A DNA stretch of 64,000 bases, taken from NCBI GenBank assembly GCA_016183985.1, contig JACPDN010000006.1, positions 310,001 through 374,000 on the forward strand, written 5' to 3'. Below are positions 1 through 8,346 of this stretch, piece by piece. The stretch's first letter is position 1, and every line of letters begins with the position of its first letter. The notes beneath the pieces were generated by a model. It searched no databases, had not been told where the DNA came from, and was given only the letters and a program-made list of their open reading frames with translations. The stretch is from Pseudomonadota bacterium. Its GTDB lineage: Bacteria; Pseudomonadota; Alphaproteobacteria; Dongiales; Dongiaceae. The translations under genes and the position numbers were made by a program.

Positions 1-1513
1 TCAGAATCTTGCCAGGAAAGCGCGCTTGGTACTTCTTGCGCAAATCTCGCAGCAGCATCGGATGCGGAATGAGAAAACCGTCGCGACCCGGCAGGTTGCG
101 AAAGTCCTCGCCCATCACATAGGCAACATCGCCGGCCGCGATCTTGGCCTTGACTTCGTCCTTGCGCCAATGCGCCGGCAGCGACCCTCGGTCAATAACC
201 TCGAAATCCGGGAAGCTGCGCTGGAAGAGGCTGGTCTGACGGGCTGAGACTTCAAAGACAATGTGATTGGCGCGCTTGCGCACCGGGATCATATGGCCGG
301 CATACATCACGTGATCGCCGACGCCCTGCTCGGCATAGATCGCGAGCTTGCCATCCCGAATTTCCTCACCCTTCCACTCCGGGCAGGGAAAATCGAGCTT
401 CATGCCAGCCTGATTGCGCCCCCAGCGGCAGTTCATCTGAGGCAATGCCTCGTCTATCTTGCCGAGGCGGAAAAGGTTGAGGACACGCGAGACATGGAGC
501 TGTGGCTTGTCCGGAAACTGCGCCGCCAGCTTTTCGATCATGCGCTGGGCTTCCTCGAAATCGCCGTCGCAGATGACGGTCTGCATCAAGGCGCTTTCCG
601 CCTCCGCGTCATCGGGATGCAGCAGCAGGTATTCATTGAGGTAGGGCGTCGTCTCTTTGACCGCGTCGCACCAGGAGTACATTTCCTTGAGATCGCGAAT
701 GACCGCGGCGTCGCCTTCCTTGACGCTGGTCATCAGGGCGTCTTGCGCCGCCGCTTGCGCCGCCGCGTCGCCCCGCGCACTGGCGACGCGTTCGCGCATG
801 ACCATCGCACGTACGTGGCCCGGCTTCTGGCCGAGCGCCCTGTTGACGCAGTCCTCTACCTCGTCGAGGCTCTTGCCCTGTTGCAGCAGCGACATGGCCA
901 GGGATGCGAGGATGTCGCATTCCTCCGGTTCAATCGCGAGAATTCGACGGCAGAGATTCTCGATATCGCGGAAATGCCGCAGCACGATCCGTGTGCGCAG
1001 TAGATTAATGAGAATGTTCAAGTGGTTCGGTGCACGCTCCAGACCGCTCTCATAAGCTTTGACGGCGGATAGCGCATGCTTGGCGTTGAATAGCAGGTCG
1101 CCCATCGCTTGATAGGCATCGATCCGCTCCGGATTGGATTTGACCGCCCGGCGCAGGTACAGCTCTGCCTTCGCGGTCTGGTCGGCATCGCGGTAGATGA
1201 TCCCGAGATTGAACAGCGCCTGGTCGTTTTCCTTATCTATTTCAATCACTTGCTCAAGAGCTTCACGAACCTTCGAGATCTTGCCCTGGCGGTGATACTT
1301 GACCGAATCATTAATCAGCTGCTGCACTTTGCGCTGCGTCTCGGCGCTGACCGGCGCGGCTTTCGGCGCCGCGGCAGCAGATGCCTGACCGACAGCAATG
1401 GGCAACTTGCCCCCCTGCCCGGCAAGCAACGTCTTTGCGGGAACAACGCCTTTCCCGGTGAAATCGATGATGTCCAGCATGGTGTCCACGACGCTTCGCT
1501 CCTGACCCGGCAT
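1..1513 (-). CDS. TPR protein with glycosyltransferase-9-like C-terminus (FlbA-like), 3' end outside window
   Basis: The leftward frame reads open from an ATG at 1513 to the window edge (504 residues seen). After an Ala-rich linker, several TPR units occupy about residues 60-260 (for example ALFNLGIIYRDADQTAKAEL). From about residue 385 a segment beginning KLAIYAEQGVGDHVMYAG resembles the ADP-heptose-transferase-like (GT9) C-terminus found in TPR proteins of flagellar loci such as Caulobacter FlbA. A role in flagellin modification is inferred from the divergent flagellin gene. ATG 1513 is preceded by a G-run; an in-frame ATG at 1528 is an alternative start. A perfect CtrA box lies 57 bases upstream. 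Confidence 0.8.
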   Translation of the reverse strand, partial: MPGQERSVVDTMLDIIDFTGKGVVPAKTLLAGQGGKLPIAVGQASAAAAPKAAPVSAETQRKVQQLINDSVKYHRQGKISKVREALEQVIEIDKENDQALFNLGIIYRDADQTAKAELYLRRAVKSNPERIDAYQAMGDLLFNAKHALSAVKAYESGLERAPNHLNILINLLRTRIVLRHFRDIENLCRRILAIEPEECDILASLAMSLLQQGKSLDEVEDCVNRALGQKPGHVRAMVMRERVASARGDAAAQAAAQDALMTSVKEGDAAVIRDLKEMYSWCDAVKETTPYLNEYLLLHPDDAEAESALMQTVICDGDFEEAQRMIEKLAAQFPDKPQLHVSRVLNLFRLGKIDEALPQMNCRWGRNQAGMKLDFPCPEWKGEEIRDGKLAIYAEQGVGDHVMYAGHMIPVRKRANHIVFEVSARQTSLFQRSFPDFEVIDRGSLPAHWRKDEVKAKIAAGDVAYVMGEDFRNLPGRDGFLIPHPMLLRDLRKKYQARFPGKIL

Positions 1514-1569
1514 CTTTCGGCCCCCCATGCATGTCCCGTACCAGCAAAAACTGGCCTATAGCGGTAATG

Positions 1570-1584
1570 TTAACACATCGTTAA
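1570..1584. promoter_or_regulatory. CtrA box (TTAA-N7-TTAA)
   Basis: Perfect TTAA-CACATCG-TTAA between the divergent TPR gene and flagellin. It is close to the TPR gene, so CtrA probably controls that leftward promoter. CtrA itself is encoded at 37931-38644. Known: TTAA-N7-TTAA is the CtrA consensus in alphaproteobacteria. Inferred: occupancy here. Confidence 0.7.
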
Positions 1585-1602
1585 GGCTAAATCATTGAAG
1601 AG

Positions 1603-1619
1603 TCGGCAATTTCTGCCAG
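1603..1619. promoter_or_regulatory. FlbD ftr-like palindrome 1
   Basis: TCGGCAATTTCTGCCAG is an interrupted palindrome (CGGCA...TGCC) matching the general form of the ftr enhancer bound by FlbD in Caulobacter. It lies about 117 bp upstream of the sigma-54 -24 element of the flagellin promoter, a normal enhancer distance. Confidence 0.5.
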
Positions 1620-1653
1620 CGCCCCAATATTGCCTAGGCAATACTTGCCGGGC

Positions 1654-1670
1654 GCGGCAGCTTTTGCCGC
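1654..1670. promoter_or_regulatory. FlbD ftr-like palindrome 2
   Basis: GCGGCAGCTTTTGCCGC is a near-perfect interrupted palindrome of the same CGGCA-N-TGCCG type, about 66 bp upstream of the sigma-54 element. A TTGCCTAGGCAA palindrome lies just upstream (about 1629-1640). Confidence 0.55.
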
Positions 1671-1735
1671 CTGTACCCCTGACCGACCCCGCGGAAATCG
1701 GCCAAATACCGGGATTCGGGCAGAAATTTCCGCTT

Positions 1736-1749
1736 GGCAGGGAAATTGC
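1736..1749 (+). promoter_or_regulatory. Sigma-54 promoter of the flagellin gene
   Basis: TTGGCAGGGAAATTGCT has the -24 GG (1736-1737) and -12 GC (1748-1749) at the obligatory 10-nt interval, close to the TGGCAC-N5-TTGC consensus. Transcription would start near 1761, giving a leader of about 70 nt. With ftr-like sites upstream and FlbD encoded in the window, late-class control of flagellin is the natural reading. Confidence 0.75.
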
Positions 1750-1832
1750 TTCCTCCCGCAAGCCGCCCTCATTGTGTGGACGGCCACCGAAACAAAGTTT
1801 CGGTGCAAATCATTCCCAAAAGGGGATCATTC

Positions 1833-4079
1833 ATGGCTAGCAACGAAGTCCAACTCGCGGCCGGTACACGCAGCAACCTGCTCCTCCTGCAGCAGACCAC
1901 TGCGAGCCTGGAACGCACCCAGCTCCGCCTGGCGACCGGCAACAAGATCAACTCCGCCCTGGAAGGCCCGGCGAGCTTCTTCGCCGCCAAAGGCCTCAAC
2001 CAGCGCGCTGGCGATTTGAACGGCCTCAAGGACGGTATCGGTCAGGCGATCAGCACGATCAAATCGGCCGACACTGGCATCACCAAGATCGAAGCCCTCG
2101 TCGAACAGGCGCGCGGTCTGACCACCCAGGCCCTCGGCTCGCTGGGCAACGACTCCTCGTCTGTCGCCCTGCGTAACAGCCTGGCGGCGCAGTACAATAC
2201 CCTGCTGCGCAACATCGATACCCTGGCCAAGGATTCCGGCTATCAGGGTAAGAACCTGCTCGTTGGTTCGGGTCTGTCGATCGACGCCACCGCGTCGTCG
2301 AAGGCGGCCGTCAACGGCTTGGCTGGCATCGGCAGCGCCCGTGTCACCAACGTCGTCTCGGCCGACACCTACAAGGTCGAAATCACCGGCGACGGTTCGA
2401 TCTCCGGTTCGACCAACGATATCGCCCAGGCCCAGACGGACCGCGGCATCTCGAACCTCGAGGTCTCCGGCTTCGCCTCGACCACCCGCTTCAACTACGA
2501 TTCGATCTCGATCAAGTTGTCGGGCGGCGTCGGTAAGGACAAGACCTTTACCGTCACCGAAGGCAACGAGACCATCACCCAGACCTTCACGGCCGAAGAC
2601 TGGCAGATCGCCCAGTCGAACGGCGTGAGCCTGCGCTTCTCGCACAGCTTCACCTCGGGCACGAAGGTCAGCTTCGACGTCGATTTCGAGGCCATCGAAG
2701 ACGTGCCGGATACCGCTGGTGTCGGTACGTCGGTGATCGAAAAGAACGTCGATCTGCAGGTGCTCGTCACCAACCAGAACGGCGAGGTCATCACTCGCGA
2801 CGGCAACAACCTGCTTGGCCAGGGCAAACTCGCCAACGGCGAAAACGCCTTCGCCTTCGACTCCGGCACCGCCCGCGTCTCGGTCGACGAGCGGGCATTG
2901 CTGCAGTCGGCGAAGTATGACGCCAAGGTCGGCAGTGCCTACGGCACCGGCTCCAGCGGCATCTCCGAAGTCAAGGTTGCCAGCGTCAACACGGTGTCGG
3001 CCAATACCACCGTCTCGTTCGAAGTCGTTGGCACCTCGTTCAACTACGAAACCAACAACTTCACGCAGTTCAACATCACTGCAACCGATACCGAATCCGG
3101 CACATCTGTGTCGCTGCAATTCAGCGTCGGCCAGACCAGCCGCGAATTCGCCTTCGCCAGCCTGATCTCGGCCACCGCGACGGCGTCGGTGAAGTTCAAT
3201 GAGAACGAACTGAAGTTCGTCGCGTCTGCCGCTTCGGCCAGCTTGACCGAAGTCAGCAACACGATCGAAACGGTGGGCATCGACACCACGCTGATTGGCA
3301 TCACCAGCGCCAGCAGCTTCGCCGACAACACGGTCACCAGCATTAACATTCAGGTGACCGACCTTACCTCGACGTCGGCGACGTTCCAGTACACCGACGA
3401 GTTCGGTGGTACTGCATCGGTGACGATCACACTGTCCGGCTTCTCGCTGGCAGCTGCTTCGACGCTGACCTTCAGTGTCGCCGGCGGCCTGAACAGCGGC
3501 GCGGTCTTGGCATTCTCGATCTCGGCAACGGCCGTGATCACGGAAGATCAGGAGATCAACTACAAGGTCCGAGGTGAATTCACCGCGGAACGCGAAGTGT
3601 TCTTCGATGTCCGGAAGGCCAATACCGGCTCGACAGCGACGCTGAACACCAAACAGGCTACGGACGCAACCGACGCCAATAACCTGCAGGTGCAGCTGAA
3701 CGAAACCAACACCAGCCAGGTGACGGTCGTCAGCCAGAACGTCCAAACGAACGGACAAGGTCTCAAGCTCGACTTTGCCCAGAACGGATGGAACGACCGG
3801 GCCGACATCGACGCTGCGGTCAAGCAGCTCGACTCCGCCAAGCTCGCCCTCCGAGCCGCGTCGTCGAACCTCAGTACCAACCTCAACATCATCTCGACTC
3901 GAGAATCCTTCACTGCGGAATTCTCGAACGTGCTGACTGAGGGCGCCAACAAGCTGGTCGCAGCCGACCAGAACGAGGAAGGTGCGAACATCCTGACCCT
4001 GCAGACAAGGCAGCAGTTGGGCACGATCTCGCTTTCTCTCGCCAATCAGGCGCAGCAGGCGATCTTGCGATTGTTCTAA
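1833..4079 (+). CDS. Flagellin with very large central domain (748 aa)
   Basis: The main filament subunit. The N-terminal D0/D1 helices (start MASNEVQLAAGTRSNLLLLQ, to about residue 165) and C-terminal D1/D0 helices (from about residue 640, ending SLANQAQQAILRLF) are typical flagellin segments. Between them lie about 475 residues rich in Ser, Thr, Val and Asn with alternating hydrophobic beta-strand patterns, making the protein far longer than common 270-500-residue flagellins. No cysteine is present. The ATG at 1833 begins exactly at the flagellin N-terminus; upstream in-frame codons have no flagellin character. A sigma-54 promoter and ftr-like sites precede it; flbT and flaF follow. The large D2/D3-like region is probably surface-exposed and a glycosylation target (inference). 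Confidence 0.93.
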   Translation: MASNEVQLAAGTRSNLLLLQQTTASLERTQLRLATGNKINSALEGPASFFAAKGLNQRAGDLNGLKDGIGQAISTIKSADTGITKIEALVEQARGLTTQALGSLGNDSSSVALRNSLAAQYNTLLRNIDTLAKDSGYQGKNLLVGSGLSIDATASSKAAVNGLAGIGSARVTNVVSADTYKVEITGDGSISGSTNDIAQAQTDRGISNLEVSGFASTTRFNYDSISIKLSGGVGKDKTFTVTEGNETITQTFTAEDWQIAQSNGVSLRFSHSFTSGTKVSFDVDFEAIEDVPDTAGVGTSVIEKNVDLQVLVTNQNGEVITRDGNNLLGQGKLANGENAFAFDSGTARVSVDERALLQSAKYDAKVGSAYGTGSSGISEVKVASVNTVSANTTVSFEVVGTSFNYETNNFTQFNITATDTESGTSVSLQFSVGQTSREFAFASLISATATASVKFNENELKFVASAASASLTEVSNTIETVGIDTTLIGITSASSFADNTVTSINIQVTDLTSTSATFQYTDEFGGTASVTITLSGFSLAAASTLTFSVAGGLNSGAVLAFSISATAVITEDQEINYKVRGEFTAEREVFFDVRKANTGSTATLNTKQATDATDANNLQVQLNETNTSQVTVVSQNVQTNGQGLKLDFAQNGWNDRADIDAAVKQLDSAKLALRAASSNLSTNLNIISTRESFTAEFSNVLTEGANKLVAADQNEEGANILTLQTRQQLGTISLSLANQAQQAILRLF

Positions 4080-4101
4080 TCGTAGGAGCTTGGGTAGGAT
4101 C

Positions 4102-4124
4102 GGGCAGCGGCGTCGCCGCTGCCC
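4102..4124 (+). terminator. GC-rich hairpin after flagellin
   Basis: GGGCAGCGGC, loop GTC, GCCGCTGCCC: a perfect 10-bp stem with imperfect extension on both sides (TGGGTAGGAT / GTCCATCCCA). There is no T-tract, so it may be an mRNA-stabilising 3' structure or attenuator between flagellin and flbT rather than a classical terminator. Confidence 0.55.
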
Positions 4125-4221
4125 GTCCATCCCAAAGGTTCGATTGACCACCGGAGAGCTACCGGGGCTTCAAGGGAACTAGGCGCCAAAACGGGTATCC
4201 GAGATTCAATGGAGGCCCGAC

Positions 4222-4578
4222 TTGCCGCTCAAATTTACCCTTCGTCCCGGCGAAAAAGTGATCGTGAATGGTGCCGTGATTGGGCGGGGTGAGGAGCCTG
4301 GCAGCTTCTATCTCTTCAACAAGGCGAATTTCCTGCGCGGCCGCGAGGTCATGAAGGACAGTTCGGCCGATACTGTCGAAAAGAAGCTCTATCTCATTAT
4401 CCAGCTGATTTACCTCTTCCCTGAGAATGCCCCCGAAAATCTTGTGAAATTCGAGGCCATTCTGGCGGAAACCATGCGACACCGGACCGATGCGTTGGAA
4501 GCCTTAACGGAAGTGGCACGCTTGGTGCATGGCGGAGACTACTACCGGGCTCTCAAGGCGACGGCGAAGCTCTTCTGA
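4222..4578 (+). CDS. flbT: Flagellar biosynthesis repressor FlbT
   Basis: 118 residues beginning MPLKFTLRPGEKVIVNGAVI and ending with a GDYYRALKATAKLF tail, the FlbT family pattern throughout. In Caulobacter FlbT binds flagellin mRNA and couples its stability to assembly. The start is TTG, supported by GGAGG six bases upstream and by the conserved N-terminus starting exactly there. It lies directly after flagellin and before flaF, the usual alphaproteobacterial order. Low-efficiency initiation from TTG would suit a post-transcriptional regulator (inference). Confidence 0.92.
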   Translation: MPLKFTLRPGEKVIVNGAVIGRGEEPGSFYLFNKANFLRGREVMKDSSADTVEKKLYLIIQLIYLFPENAPENLVKFEAILAETMRHRTDALEALTEVARLVHGGDYYRALKATAKLF

Positions 4579-4649
4579 TGTAGACTAGAAGAACGCGCAG
4601 TCGGCACTTCCCGTCGATTTCGGCAGGAAGGGGCCACGGAGGGAAGAAG

Positions 4650-5108
4650 ATGAAACCAGCGACCGGCTATGCAAGCCAACCAAAGGCGATGGACCCCCGC
4701 AGCACCGAAGCATGGGCGCTGGCGGAGGCGTCACGCCGCTTGGTACTTGCAGCCCGAATCACTGATGACAATGGCGAAGCGATGCGTACGGCGCTCGTGC
4801 TCAATCAGCGCTTGTGGTCGATTTTCCAGGCCTCGCTCATCGATCCCAGCTGCGAGCTGCCGCGCGAAATTCGCGACAACGTCCTCGCGCTGTCGATCCT
4901 GATGGACCGCCATCTGATGCAGCGTCTGGCCGATCTCGACCCCACCAAGATTCAGCCGATCATCGACATCAACCGCTCGATCGCGGAGGGTCTGTCGGCG
5001 ACACCACCGGACGCGGCAAACACCGGCGCGCAGACTCCAGCGCCAGCCGCCAATCCCGCACCGGTCACGGGCAAACACGCCCAGCCGGTCATGAATTTCA
5101 CGGCCTAA
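4650..5108 (+). CDS. flaF: Flagellar biosynthesis regulator FlaF
   Basis: 152 residues; about residues 5-115 match the FlaF family (Y...STEAWALAEASRRL, then NQRLWSIFQASL and ELPREIRDNVLALSILMDRH). FlaF acts with FlbT in flagellin synthesis and secretion. It follows flbT by 71 bp. The last 40 residues are a Pro/Ala-rich tail that makes the protein somewhat longer than typical 110-130-residue FlaF; function of the tail unknown. Confidence 0.88.
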   Translation: MKPATGYASQPKAMDPRSTEAWALAEASRRLVLAARITDDNGEAMRTALVLNQRLWSIFQASLIDPSCELPREIRDNVLALSILMDRHLMQRLADLDPTKIQPIIDINRSIAEGLSATPPDAANTGAQTPAPAANPAPVTGKHAQPVMNFTA

Positions 5109-5145
5109 CCAGAACGACGGCCAAGAGCGCGGAGAAAACGGACCC

Positions 5146-5991
5146 ATGGCCAACGGCATCGGTGCAGTTTCCAGCACGCAGGCGAGCGCCGATCTCATCG
5201 CGCGGAACAATATTATTCTGCAGACCTCGGCGCAGCAGACGGCACAGGCCATCGCCGATGCCACCGCCAAGCCGGTATCGACCACCGCGGTTGATGAATT
5301 TGAGGCAATCAATCAGCAGCTCCAGGATCTGATTGATCAGGCCAAAATCAATAATGCCGGCGGCGTTACGGAGTTTCAGAAAGAAACGAACGACGTCAAG
5401 GTCGACAATAATATGACGGCGCGGGATATCGGCATCCTGCGCAAGAATGACAGCCGTCTAAACCTGTTCAGCGCACTTTCGGCTGGGGATTCCGCCGACG
5501 TCTTCAAGTTCAAGGTCAGCAATACCGGCTTCACGAAGCTCGGCCTGCTGATTGCCGATCCGACCGACAAGGAACAGTTTCGGATCCAAATCTTCTCCAA
5601 GACCAGCGGCATCCTCATCGCCGACAACGATCCGGATTCGGACGAAGCCTATGCCACCTATCAGAAGCTCGAAGCCGGTACCTTCGAGATGAAGCAGGGC
5701 GATTATGTGGCGCGTATTAGCCGTATGCCTGGGCAAGACACCCAGATGAAGAATGACATCCAGTACGCCGTCCAGTTGACACAGGGCACCTATAAGAACG
5801 ATTTCGACACGATCGAAAAGGGCTATTCAGACAGCCAGGATGCGTTCGGCTTCGCGACGTCGCTCGCCAACAACGCCGATCAGCTTCTGGCGCAGCTGGG
5901 TGCCGCGTCGAGCTTTATTTCCAGCCTTCCCCCCATCGGATCGTCCGCCACGAGCAAGCTGACCGGTGCACTCTACGACGCCCTTTTTTAA
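5146..5991 (+). CDS. Unknown flagellar-locus protein with PPC-like beta domain
   Basis: 281 residues, no signal peptide and no membrane segment. N-terminal helical region (1-70), a central beta-rich region (about 105-215: VFKFKVSNTGFTKLGLL, then SGILIADNDPDSDEA and AGTFEMKQGDYVARI) with the rhythm of pre-peptidase C-terminal (PPC/P-domain-like) beta sandwiches, and a helical C-terminus. The helix-beta-helix architecture and position between flaF and a glycosyltransferase suggest an exported, axial-type or filament-associated protein, but the family is not recognised with certainty. An ATG with moderate upstream GGAG starts it. Confidence 0.75.
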   Translation: MANGIGAVSSTQASADLIARNNIILQTSAQQTAQAIADATAKPVSTTAVDEFEAINQQLQDLIDQAKINNAGGVTEFQKETNDVKVDNNMTARDIGILRKNDSRLNLFSALSAGDSADVFKFKVSNTGFTKLGLLIADPTDKEQFRIQIFSKTSGILIADNDPDSDEAYATYQKLEAGTFEMKQGDYVARISRMPGQDTQMKNDIQYAVQLTQGTYKNDFDTIEKGYSDSQDAFGFATSLANNADQLLAQLGAASSFISSLPPIGSSATSKLTGALYDALF

Positions 5992-6001
5992 CGGAGCACC
6001 T

Positions 6002-6727
6002 ATGTCGGGCCAGACCTACGAACAACCTTTGCGCATCTTCATCGGCTATGACCATCGTCAGGCCGTGTCGTTCAATGTTCTGCAATTCAGCATCTTCCGA
6101 CGTTGTTCGAAGCCGGTGGCGATCACACCGCTGGTGCTGCCGACCTTGCCGATGACCCGTCAGGGCCTGACACCCTTCACCTTCAGCCGCTTCCTGACAC
6201 CGTGGCTTGCCGGTTTTCAGGGCTGGGCGATGTTCATGGATACGGATTACCTGTGCCTTGCGGATCTCGCCGAGCTGTTCGCCCTGTGCGACGATCGCTA
6301 CGCGGCAATGGTGTCCAAGAACGTGAAGAAGTTCGAATGGGCTTCGATGATCATGTTCAACTGCGGCCATCCTGCAAACCGCATCCTGACACCGGAATAT
6401 GTCGAGGATCCCGCCCAGGCACGTGCACCACACGGACTCGACTGGCTGCCCGATACCCTTGTTGGCGACCTGCCGCGCGAGTGGAACCATTTGGTGGGCT
6501 ACGACGCGCCCCGCCCGGATGCCAAGCTGGTTCATTATACCCAGGGCATGCCGATCTTCGAAGAGACCAAGGGCAGCGAATACACCCAGGAATGGCTGAC
6601 CGAGCACCAAGCCGCCAATCAGACGCAGACTTGGCAGGATCTCATGGCCCGGTCGGTCCATTCTGCCAAGACGGCGTCGGGCCGGCGCGTTGCCAAGCTG
6701 CACAAGGACGCGATCTTGCAGGCATAA
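6002..6727 (+). CDS. Glycosyltransferase (GT-A/GT8-like), probable flagellin modification
   Basis: 241 residues. The N-terminal RIFIGYDHRQ strand-turn and a DTD motif at residues 80-82 (AMFMDTDYLCLADLAELF) are the nucleotide-sugar/metal site of a GT-A fold, as in family-8-like transferases. The protein is cytoplasmic by sequence. ATG 6002 is preceded by GGAG; an upstream in-frame ATG at 5966 lies inside the previous gene and is unlikely. Last gene before a strong terminator in the flagellin cluster, so glycosylation of the flagellin is the likely role (inference). Sugar and acceptor unknown. Confidence 0.8.
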   Translation: MSGQTYEQPLRIFIGYDHRQAVSFNVLQFSIFRRCSKPVAITPLVLPTLPMTRQGLTPFTFSRFLTPWLAGFQGWAMFMDTDYLCLADLAELFALCDDRYAAMVSKNVKKFEWASMIMFNCGHPANRILTPEYVEDPAQARAPHGLDWLPDTLVGDLPREWNHLVGYDAPRPDAKLVHYTQGMPIFEETKGSEYTQEWLTEHQAANQTQTWQDLMARSVHSAKTASGRRVAKLHKDAILQA

Positions 6728-6745
6728 GCTGCTGGCTAAGCAAGT

Positions 6746-6783
6746 AAAAAGGGCCCGAGCATCTCGCTCGGGCCCTTTTTTTT
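6746..6783 (+). terminator. Rho-independent terminator
   Basis: AAAAA, then stem GGGCCCGAGC (6751-6760), 5-nt loop, GCTCGGGCCC (6766-6775), followed by eight T. The A-run and T-run make it able to serve both strands, ending the flagellin cluster and the leftward methyltransferase. Confidence 0.92.
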
Positions 6784-6805
6784 GTTTTCTCGGCGGCGGC
6801 CGAGT

Positions 6806-7369
6806 TCAGACCGGCTCGACCAGGGCAGGCTTCTCTGGCTTGCGCTCGACCAGAACCCAGAAGCCCTGCGGCATTTTCTGAAAGACGGTCAGGTCAAACC
6901 GCTCCATGAACTTCGGCAGCCACCAGCTCGGCGGCTCTTGAATAAGGTGGGCATTTCGACCGTCGGGCAAGACCTTGATTGCCGGCCCGATATGAACGGT
7001 GAAGAAACCCCGCTTCATTACGAGGCGCTTGAGGTGATCGAGCACGCTGTCCAGATAATCAGGCTCGATATGCTCCAGAACATCGATACAGCAGACGAAG
7101 CCGCAGGGAGACGGCTCAGCCGCCCATTCGGGTCGCGCAGGGTCGTAGTGATGGATGTTGAGGGGCGTCGAGATCAACTGACGAAGCGTTTCACCAAGAC
7201 GCCCTTTGCCGGCACCGTAATCCAGCAGTTCCGTCGTCCCGGTCTGCTGCATGATCTTGGCGACCACCGGGGCGTACTGCACCGAGGCAACGCCGTAATT
7301 CGGGTTCTCATGCAGCTTCTCCTGCATGCGCCGATATTCTTCACTGATCTGTCCGCTCGGGGTCGCCAT
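6806..7369 (-). CDS. Class I SAM-dependent methyltransferase
   Basis: 187 residues from ATG 7369, which has GGAG seven bases upstream; an in-frame ATG at 7393 is the longer alternative. Motif I is LLDYGAGKGRLGETL, followed by the acidic post-I strand (IHHYDPARPEW) and motif IV-like CIDVLEHIEP. Substrate unknown. It sits between the flagellin cluster and an FkbM/oxygenase pair, so glycan or polypeptide modification is possible, but it is transcribed in the opposite direction. Confidence 0.78.
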   Translation of the reverse strand: MATPSGQISEEYRRMQEKLHENPNYGVASVQYAPVVAKIMQQTGTTELLDYGAGKGRLGETLRQLISTPLNIHHYDPARPEWAAEPSPCGFVCCIDVLEHIEPDYLDSVLDHLKRLVMKRGFFTVHIGPAIKVLPDGRNAHLIQEPPSWWLPKFMERFDLTVFQKMPQGFWVLVERKPEKPALVEPV

Positions 7370-7521
7370 CACATCGCTCCATTCCATGGCCATGGCCTAG
7401 GCAGATACTAGCAGTTTTTATGCCAGCACGCGCGCCTTACGGCCGGCGGCCGCGTCTGGCACGGATTCTGCTCGACATTTCTGGACATTTCCTTAATGGC
7501 CACCTACCGTCAGGAACAGAA

Positions 7522-8346
7522 ATGATCCCCATGCTAGCCGATGCGGAGCCGAGGGCGAAGAATATGCAAATGGATCCGCGCGTCATCGACGCCGTCAAAA
7601 AGTACGATACCGGCATGCCGGTGATCGCCATTCCCTACCAGGGAAAGAAGCTGCGCTACGCCCTGCCGGGCAAGACGCCGCTGTGGCGGGTTCAAACCTT
7701 GTTCACCAAGGAGCCATCAACCATCGAATGGCTGGAATCGATCGAGCAGGGCGCCGTCCTGCTCGACGTCGGCGCCAATGTGGGCATGTATACGGTTTTT
7801 GCCGCCGTCATGCGCGAGGCTCGCGTCTTCGCATTTGAGCCGGAATCGCAGAACTATGCCCTGCTCTGCCGCAATCTTGTCGGCAACAATCTGTCCGACC
7901 GCGTGACCGCCTTCTGCTGTGCCCTGTCGGACGAAGCGAAGTTCAGCACCATCCACCTGTCGCAATTCACCATCGGCGGATCCTGCCACAGCTTCGACGC
8001 CTCGGTCGACTTCAAGCTGGAGCAACGCGACTCTCCCTTCGTCCAAGGCTGCTTTTCCGCGCGCATCGACCAGTTGGTGGCCGACGGCGTCATGCCGGTT
8101 CCCAATTACGTCAAGCTCGATGTCGACGGCTTCGAGCACAAGGTGATCGCCGGCGGCAATGAGACCTTGCGGCACCCGGATGTGCGTTCGCTGATCATCG
8201 AGATAAATCCGCACCTGGCCGAGCACCGCGAGATCATCGATATCCTGGCCGGGTTCGGATTCCATTACGATCCGGCACAGGTCGCTCGCGCGGCCCGCAC
8301 CGAGGGTGCCTTTACGGGAGTGGGCGAGTATGTTTTCCGACGTTAA
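7522..8346 (+). CDS. FkbM family methyltransferase
   Basis: 274 residues from ATG 7522, chosen because AGGA lies seven bases upstream and the conserved fold begins after it; an open frame extends upstream to 7420. Motif I VLLDVGANVGMYT (residues 79-91), FEPESQNY acidic loop, and a C-terminal KLDVDGFEHKVIAGG stretch are FkbM hallmarks. Family members O-methylate sugars or related hydroxyls, often in polysaccharide or flagellar glycan loci. The stop overlaps the next gene by 17 bp, indicating translational coupling. Confidence 0.87.
   Translation: MIPMLADAEPRAKNMQMDPRVIDAVKKYDTGMPVIAIPYQGKKLRYALPGKTPLWRVQTLFTKEPSTIEWLESIEQGAVLLDVGANVGMYTVFAAVMREARVFAFEPESQNYALLCRNLVGNNLSDRVTAFCCALSDEAKFSTIHLSQFTIGGSCHSFDASVDFKLEQRDSPFVQGCFSARIDQLVADGVMPVPNYVKLDVDGFEHKVIAGGNETLRHPDVRSLIIEINPHLAEHREIIDILAGFGFHYDPAQVARAARTEGAFTGVGEYVFRR

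Noticed and set aside
1827-4151. Long open frame of about 770 codons antisense to flagellin
   Set aside because: Arg/Asp/Gly-rich, without domain features, and explained by high-GC codon bias of the flagellin strand; the sense strand has clear flagellin ends and a promoter.
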